Source: Biscogniauxia marginata (lineage: Eukaryota; Ascomycota; Sordariomycetes; Xylariales; Xylariaceae). Taken from it: a stretch of 64,000 bases of DNA. The notes under the pieces are model-generated. The model was not told where the DNA came from, made no database searches, and worked only from the letters and a program-made list of their open reading frames with translations. Both the position numbers and the translations under genes were made by a program. The DNA lies in assembly GCA_022695795.1 (NCBI GenBank), contig MU404125.1, positions 62,001 through 126,000 of the forward strand. Reading direction: 5' to 3'. Positions 59,007 to 64,000 of the stretch are shown in pieces. How positions within the stretch are numbered: the stretch's first letter is position 1; every line of letters starts with the position of its first letter.

Positions 59007-62000
59007 ATGGCCAAGTCAGACCCGGAGCTCGATCCGCTATGGCAGGACCTCGATTGGTACGTACTCCAGACTCTCCTGGTCTGCCTGCCACCCGCGAGTA
59101 GATGTTTCTATGACCAAGCCCCGTCTGGAGGGTCCCTCCCCGTCTTATGTATGGATGAATTAGTTCGCTGACCCGGGGGGGAGGTACTAGGGCTATTGGT
59201 CAGATGCTGATTATGGGATGGGATGGTACTGAAGTCACGCCTCAGATCAGAAACTTGATTGAAAACCACCACCTGGGCTCTATCATTCTGACCGCCAAAA
59301 ACCTCAAATGTATTCAACCCCCATGGAGCCGCACTTGAGCTGAGCTTGCAAGGCGCACCGCACCCACGTGACGAAGGAAGTACTAACAAGAGGAAAATAA
59401 ATATAGCCGCTCAGCAGACAGCGTCTTTGGTCCAGGAACTTCAGACGATTGCCCACCAAGCTGGACATCCTCAGCCCCTCTTGATAGCCCTTGATCAAGA
59501 GAATGGGGGAGTTAATAGTTTGTTCGATGAAGACTATATCTGCCAGTTCCCTAGCGCGATGGGAATCGCTGCCACGGGAAGTCTAGAGCTGGCATATAAT
59601 ATAGCGAAAGCAACGGCTACTGAGGTGTCTGCCGTTGGTGTAAACCTCATCCTCGGTCCTGTCTTAGATGTCTTGACAAATGCTCGACACCAACCGTTAG
59701 GGGTCCGAGCTACAGGTGATGATCCCCAGGAGGCTTCGCAATATTGTAATGCTGCCATAAACGGCTACAAGGATGCTGGTGTAGCAACTTGCGGGAAGCA
59801 TTTCCCATCCTATGGAAATCTTGACTTTCTAGGTTCTAGCTTGGATATGCCCATTATCACCCAGACTCTGGAAGAGCTCAGCCTGAGTGCTCTTGTACCA
59901 TTCCGGAATGCCATTGGCGCCGGCCGTCTGGATGCCATGTTTGTCGGTGGTTGCGGTATACAGAATGCCGGGATGAATGTTATGCACGCCTGCCTTTCGG
60001 ATCAAGTTGTTGACGACCTTCTTCGGAACGAACTCGGGTTCAACGGTGTTGCTATTTCGGAATGCCTAGAAATGCAATCACTCATTCAAGAATATGGAGT
60101 CAAAGGTGGCACTGTCATGGCGGTCGAGGCTGGTAATGATTTGATTCTTCTTTGTCGTGCACATGATGTCCAACTAGAGGCGATATCTGGGATGAAATTA
60201 GGAATTGAGAACGGAATCATCGCGAAGGACCGGGTTTTCACTTCTCTGAAGCGAGTGCTTCGGATGAAGAGTGTATGTACATCTTGGCCGAAGGCTCTAA
60301 ACCCTCCCGGGTTGTCTTTGCTGTCTAAGATGCATCCTTCACACCTCGCCCTATCCCGCAAGGCCTATGATCAATCCATTACAGTTGTACGGGACAAAGA
60401 TCACTTACTGCCACTTTCCCAAAGTTTACTTCAGGAGGAAGAGCTTTTACTACTGACTCCCTTAGTCAAGCCGTTACCAGCCTCGGCGGCCACCAAGAGC
60501 ATGATGGAGAAGGGTAATACAAAAGCCGCATCCTCCTTACATGAGAGATTTATTCATCAGGAACGAGGAGCAATCATGAGCGGGGAAGGTGTTTTTCGAG
60601 AACTGGGGAAATCAATAGCACGTATCCGTCATGGGAAGCTCCTTCATACTTCCTATACCGCAAACGGACTTCGACCAGGTCGGAACACCCAGCCTTCCCC
60701 CTTTAAAATGATTCATCGTTGCTAATGAACTAGTAGTTCACGAGAATTTGATCAATAGGGCATCCGCTATCATTATAGTGACTGCCGATGCCAATCGGAA
60801 TTTGTACCAAGCTGGGTTTACGAAGCACGTGGCAATGATGTGCCATATGCTTCGAGGTACTGGACAGAAGAAGTCGCTTATCGTTGTCGCCGTGAGCTCA
60901 CCATACGACTTCGCAATGGATAAATCAATTGGAACATATGTTTGCACGTTTGACTTTACCGAGACTGCCATGGCTTCCCTGGTACGAGCCTTGTATGGTG
61001 ATTTTGTACCTCAAGGTTCGATGCCGGGGACTATGAGGAAGAGTAAGAAGGTTTCCAAGACAAAACAGCAATGGCTTGTTGAAAACTACACCCGGGATCG
61101 AGACGCACGTGGCCTTGATGAGTTGTTGAAGATACTTGCTCGGTCAAGCACACCAAGTCTACCGTATCTCACGGCGAGCGCATCTACGTTCGAGTTGTTC
61201 AATGCTAACGTTGAGGAGTCGCACTTTGTGGTTCGAAACAGCAGCACGCAAATGCTGTACGGATTCGCTGCCACGTACTTTACCAATGGTATCGGTATCA
61301 TCGGCGCGATCTTTGTGGATCCCTCCAAACGAAATGTCTCGATTGGCAGGTCGCTGCATCGTCGGGCTATGCGGGCGTTGCTCCAGAAGCCTGGGCTTAA
61401 GAAGGTCCAACTCGGACTCACTTTCCCCGGGGCTTTCCCCGGAGTACCTGTTGATGAGAGTGGAAGTAACAAGAGCTGGTTTGATAATGTTGGCTGGGAC
61501 ACACAATTCCCGAAGCGATTGACCAACATGGTGATCGAAGACGTTGGAGCCTGGACGGCGCCCGAAGGCCTTTCCCAAAGCATCCAGCGGGCGAGTATTA
61601 GCTTCGACCTTATCCACGGGCTCGACAACGCCGAATCGGTACTAAGCTTGGTGGCGACGCACGCGGGACCTGAAGTTGTAGAGCTCTACCGGTTTGCCCT
61701 TCAGGAGAAGAGCTGTGGGGTTGTGCGAGCTAAGAATGCGGCCGATAGCTTGTTGGGAACAGTGATTATCTGTAAGAGTACAAGCCAGCTATCGACCTAT
61801 ATCCCGTGCCTTCATTCGGCCGGACACGAAGAAGTTGGCGGTATCGTTGCACCGGTGGTACCGTCGACTGCACAGTCGAACTTATTGCTCCAAGGACTAG
61901 CCTTCATGGGCGTAAGACAGAACAAGGCACACAAGTCAACGAAAACTGTATTGAGTTGGGTAAGTAACCTCCCTCCCATATTTGCCTTTTCAGGGCATCA

Positions 62001-62218
62001 CATCTCATGATATTATGTAGGTTCTTGATGAGGCTCACGAGCTCTTCTCTGCCATGGGCTTTGAGGTCCAGCAGATATTTGACGAGATTACGAACTCTCC
62101 AGAGAATGTAAGTACTGGGCACCCGTTTACTGCTACCCGACACGGACGATATCCAGTGGCTGACATGAGGAACATAAGTTCTCTGATTTAGCTTGAGTAC
62201 TGCGGTACAATGATCTAG
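59007..62218 (+). CDS. nag3: GH3 beta-N-acetylglucosaminidase-like protein fused to a GNAT acetyltransferase
   Basis: Six exons, 59007-59056, 59191-59309, 59407-60678, 60734-61959, 62021-62107 and 62192-62218, join in frame to 926 aa. Residues about 15-330 form a NagZ-like GH3 TIM barrel: AIGQMLIMGWDG, LLIALDQENGGVN, GVNLILGPVLDVL, KHFPSYG (187-193) and GVAISECLEM (271-280). A linker and second GH3-like segment follow. From about 600 there is a GNAT region, with the acetyl-CoA loop near 675-700 (VDPSKRNVSIGRSLHRRAMR). Fungal proteins of this make-up belong to the GlcNAc catabolic cluster, and a glucosamine N-acetyltransferase activity has been described for the GNAT part of a zygomycete homologue (from memory). 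No signal peptide: cytosolic. The NagZ nucleophile Asp is replaced by Glu275, and the His/Asp dyad is not visible. The donor at 60679 (GTCGGA) is weak but splicing there restores the family sequence. The last 9-codon exon is tentative. Confidence 0.9.
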
Positions 62219-63896
62219 CTTCTTTCAAACCGGTGCAGTGCATTTCGCGCATCGTATGACTATTTAGGCATGAGACTGGATGATTCCCCCCCTCTGTATG
62301 TAAGGGGACGGGGACTCGGGACTGGGGCGGTTTTGGTTCACTGCCACGGTCCGACATGCTCTCTACCGTATGGATCCCATTAGCGCAAACCATCAGCATG
62401 TCTCATATTTGGAGGGTAAGTAGCCGGCGTTTTGGATCGACGGCTCTCTTTTTGAGTTCAGCCTGCCTTCTCTCTTTTCGCCCAATGGCGAGGCCTGCGC
62501 AAGTTCTCAGCTCGAACGAACGATCTACTACGGGCACATTTTTAGTTCCCGCCTCACCCGACCTTTTACTGATTGATGATGTGTTAAAAATAGCAATGTC
62601 ATTACTTTACAACGTTATAGCCATATTGAAATATCTAACTACGTGTATGTATACCGTATAGACAATACATGTATGTATATGTACCTAGGTACTACTTAGG
62701 TTAGGTAGGATTATAGCGCTCCCCCGGACTTTAACCTAGGCAAGCTAGGATGTAAGGGATCTCCTCAGCATCAATAACTCAACGGTTAATGGAACGGTAG
62801 GGCCTCACATGCAAGAGAAGCACCGAAGAGCCGGGTGTGACTAATTAATTACATAAGTTACGTAGGGGGCCAGACTACCTAGTGCAGGGCTGTCGGTAGG
62901 CGCTCTGCAGCCTGTGGTCCCCCACCTAATAATTGCTTTTCTAGAAGGTGGAAAGGGCTAACAGACATCTAGCTGGCATGTAGTAACTACTACTATCTCC
63001 AAGGTGTCTTAACCTTCCCCTCCAATGGAATCCCCCTCCGACGCATCAACCCCGACAGCCGCTGCCACCCACCCACCACCCACACCACCCATCACCCCCA
63101 AAACGGGGGAACCCCTAACAAGGATCTTATTCTACACTGCACTATCTCTCTTCTCTAGCTCACCTACTATCTTTATCCTCATCACCTCCACAAACTGCTA
63201 AGCTGGATAGATTGTGGCCTTGGTAAAATGTAAAGTTCCAATAGCGACACTACCTACCTACATGTAGGTATGTACTAATACCTCCAGTTATTACCAGTTG
63301 TTATCTGTTTATGGATTGGTTGCCGTCGCTGACAGCCCACAGCTGATAGCGTAGCCCTGCGCCTATAGGCCTCCCATTAAGGGAACCCATACAGATTTCA
63401 GATTACAGATTACCGATTACCTACAGGCCACAGCAAGCAGCAGCAGCAGCAGCCGTAATCAAATTCCCCACCCTCCAAGCCCCGTTGTATTGGTCGCCTC
63501 CACTCCCATTACTATCCTGTCTGTTCGTTTCTCTCCCATCCGATGTGTGCGTGTGTGTGTGCTAACCAACCTAGATTATTGTTTCAACGTTGCCCGTAGC
63601 GACACATCGGCTACCGTTTCCTATTGCATCTCGACTGCGGAAAAAAAAAAATCTAAGCGCCAACCCCATCCCGAACAACGGTTTCTTGGAAAGCTTGCTG
63701 TAGTCTGTCCCGGACTTGTCGGTCGCATTGCGTGAGACTCCATTCTAAACCTCCGAACACCTGGTTTCCGCATTGGACTGTCTCCCCGTCGCTATACCCT
63801 CCAGTACAACGTCGGCCAGTATCCTGTCTTCGGCTTCAGACCATCGTCTCCGTCGAGCATCACGCCGGCCCGGGGGTTGCAGCCCCCTACGATGCA
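62219..63896. promoter_or_regulatory. Intergenic region and probable long leader of the right-edge gene
   Basis: It holds the GH3-GNAT 3' flank, AGGT/ACCT motifs near 62688-62710 and 63250-63272, a (CAG)n tract near 63437-63453, and C/T-rich sequence from about 63470 that looks like a fungal core promoter and leader. No gene of its own is supported. Confidence 0.45.
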
Positions 63897-64000
63897 ATGG
63901 CGACTTTCAACTCCATGCCGGCGCCCGGCCCCGGCGAGGCTATGGGGTTGAATGCTGCGATCGCTGGCTCGGGTCTCGGTATCGAAGGTTTTGAGCCTGA
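63897..64000 (+). CDS. Start of a gene truncated by the window edge
   Basis: An ATG at 63897 (context GCAATGG) opens a frame that stays open to the last base, 34 codons: MATFNSMPAPGPGEAMGLNA and on. It is Ala/Gly/Pro-rich and GC-rich, like the disordered N-terminus of many fungal regulators. The C/T-rich leader before it supports a real start. No domain is reached, so the product is unknown. Its position beside the GlcNAc genes makes a cluster member, such as the Ndt80-like regulator, a reasonable guess but no more. A different ATG at 63892 lies in another frame. Confidence 0.4.
   Translation, partial: MATFNSMPAPGPGEAMGLNAAIAGSGLGIEGFEP

Noticed and set aside
1..64000. Searched by eye for dispersed 5S rRNA, CRISPR arrays, telomere repeats and intact transposons
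   Set aside because: No 5S core sequence, spaced identical repeats, TTAGGG array, or reverse-transcriptase or transposase motifs were seen.

Overview
The window is nuclear DNA of a filamentous ascomycete, most likely a Sordariomycete. The evidence is the gene architecture (short 50-105 nt GT..AG introns, several with CTGAC or CTAAT-like branch sites before the acceptor), the gene set (a SREBP/SrbA-type bHLH factor, a Kha1-type antiporter, a LaeA-like methyltransferase, an Srs2 helicase and an N-acetylglucosamine catabolic pair), and long intergenic stretches full of microsatellites and AGGT/ACCT palindromes. No ribosomal RNA, CRISPR array, intact transposon or convincing tRNA was seen.

Layout. 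0-4.5 kb: two minus-strand genes, a short CIA30-domain protein and a bZIP transcription factor. 4.5-26.5 kb: about 22 kb with no supportable gene, rich in homopolymer G/C tracts, simple repeats and short palindromes. 26.5-36.2 kb: a Kha1-like K+/H+ antiporter (minus), a seven-exon LaeA-like SAM methyltransferase (plus), and a secreted protein built of six Cys-rich modules whose frame is broken by two in-frame stop codons. 39-47 kb: a membrane-bound SREBP transcription factor and a single-pass membrane protein, both minus. 47-52.6 kb: an AT-rich, gene-poor block that looks like mutated old repeat DNA. 52.6-64 kb: the Srs2 helicase, then a divergent pair of GlcNAc-6-phosphate deacetylase (minus) and a GH3-GNAT fusion (plus) sharing about 1.26 kb of promoter, and the first exon of another gene cut by the right edge.

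How genes work together. The clearest functional unit is the divergent deacetylase/GH3-GNAT pair, which matches the known fungal habit of clustering aminosugar catabolism genes. The methyltransferase and broken Cys-rich gene sit side by side in the same direction, but nothing ties them functionally. The other genes are housekeeping or regulatory loci without obvious operational links.

Most notable observations. The GH3-GNAT protein has replacements at the positions where NagZ-type GH3 enzymes carry their catalytic residues. The six-module Cys-rich secreted protein carries two nonsense codons. The 22 kb gene desert contains an unusual number of long poly-G/poly-C runs. Exon boundaries were worked out by hand from splice consensus, reading frame and family similarity; no database search was possible.
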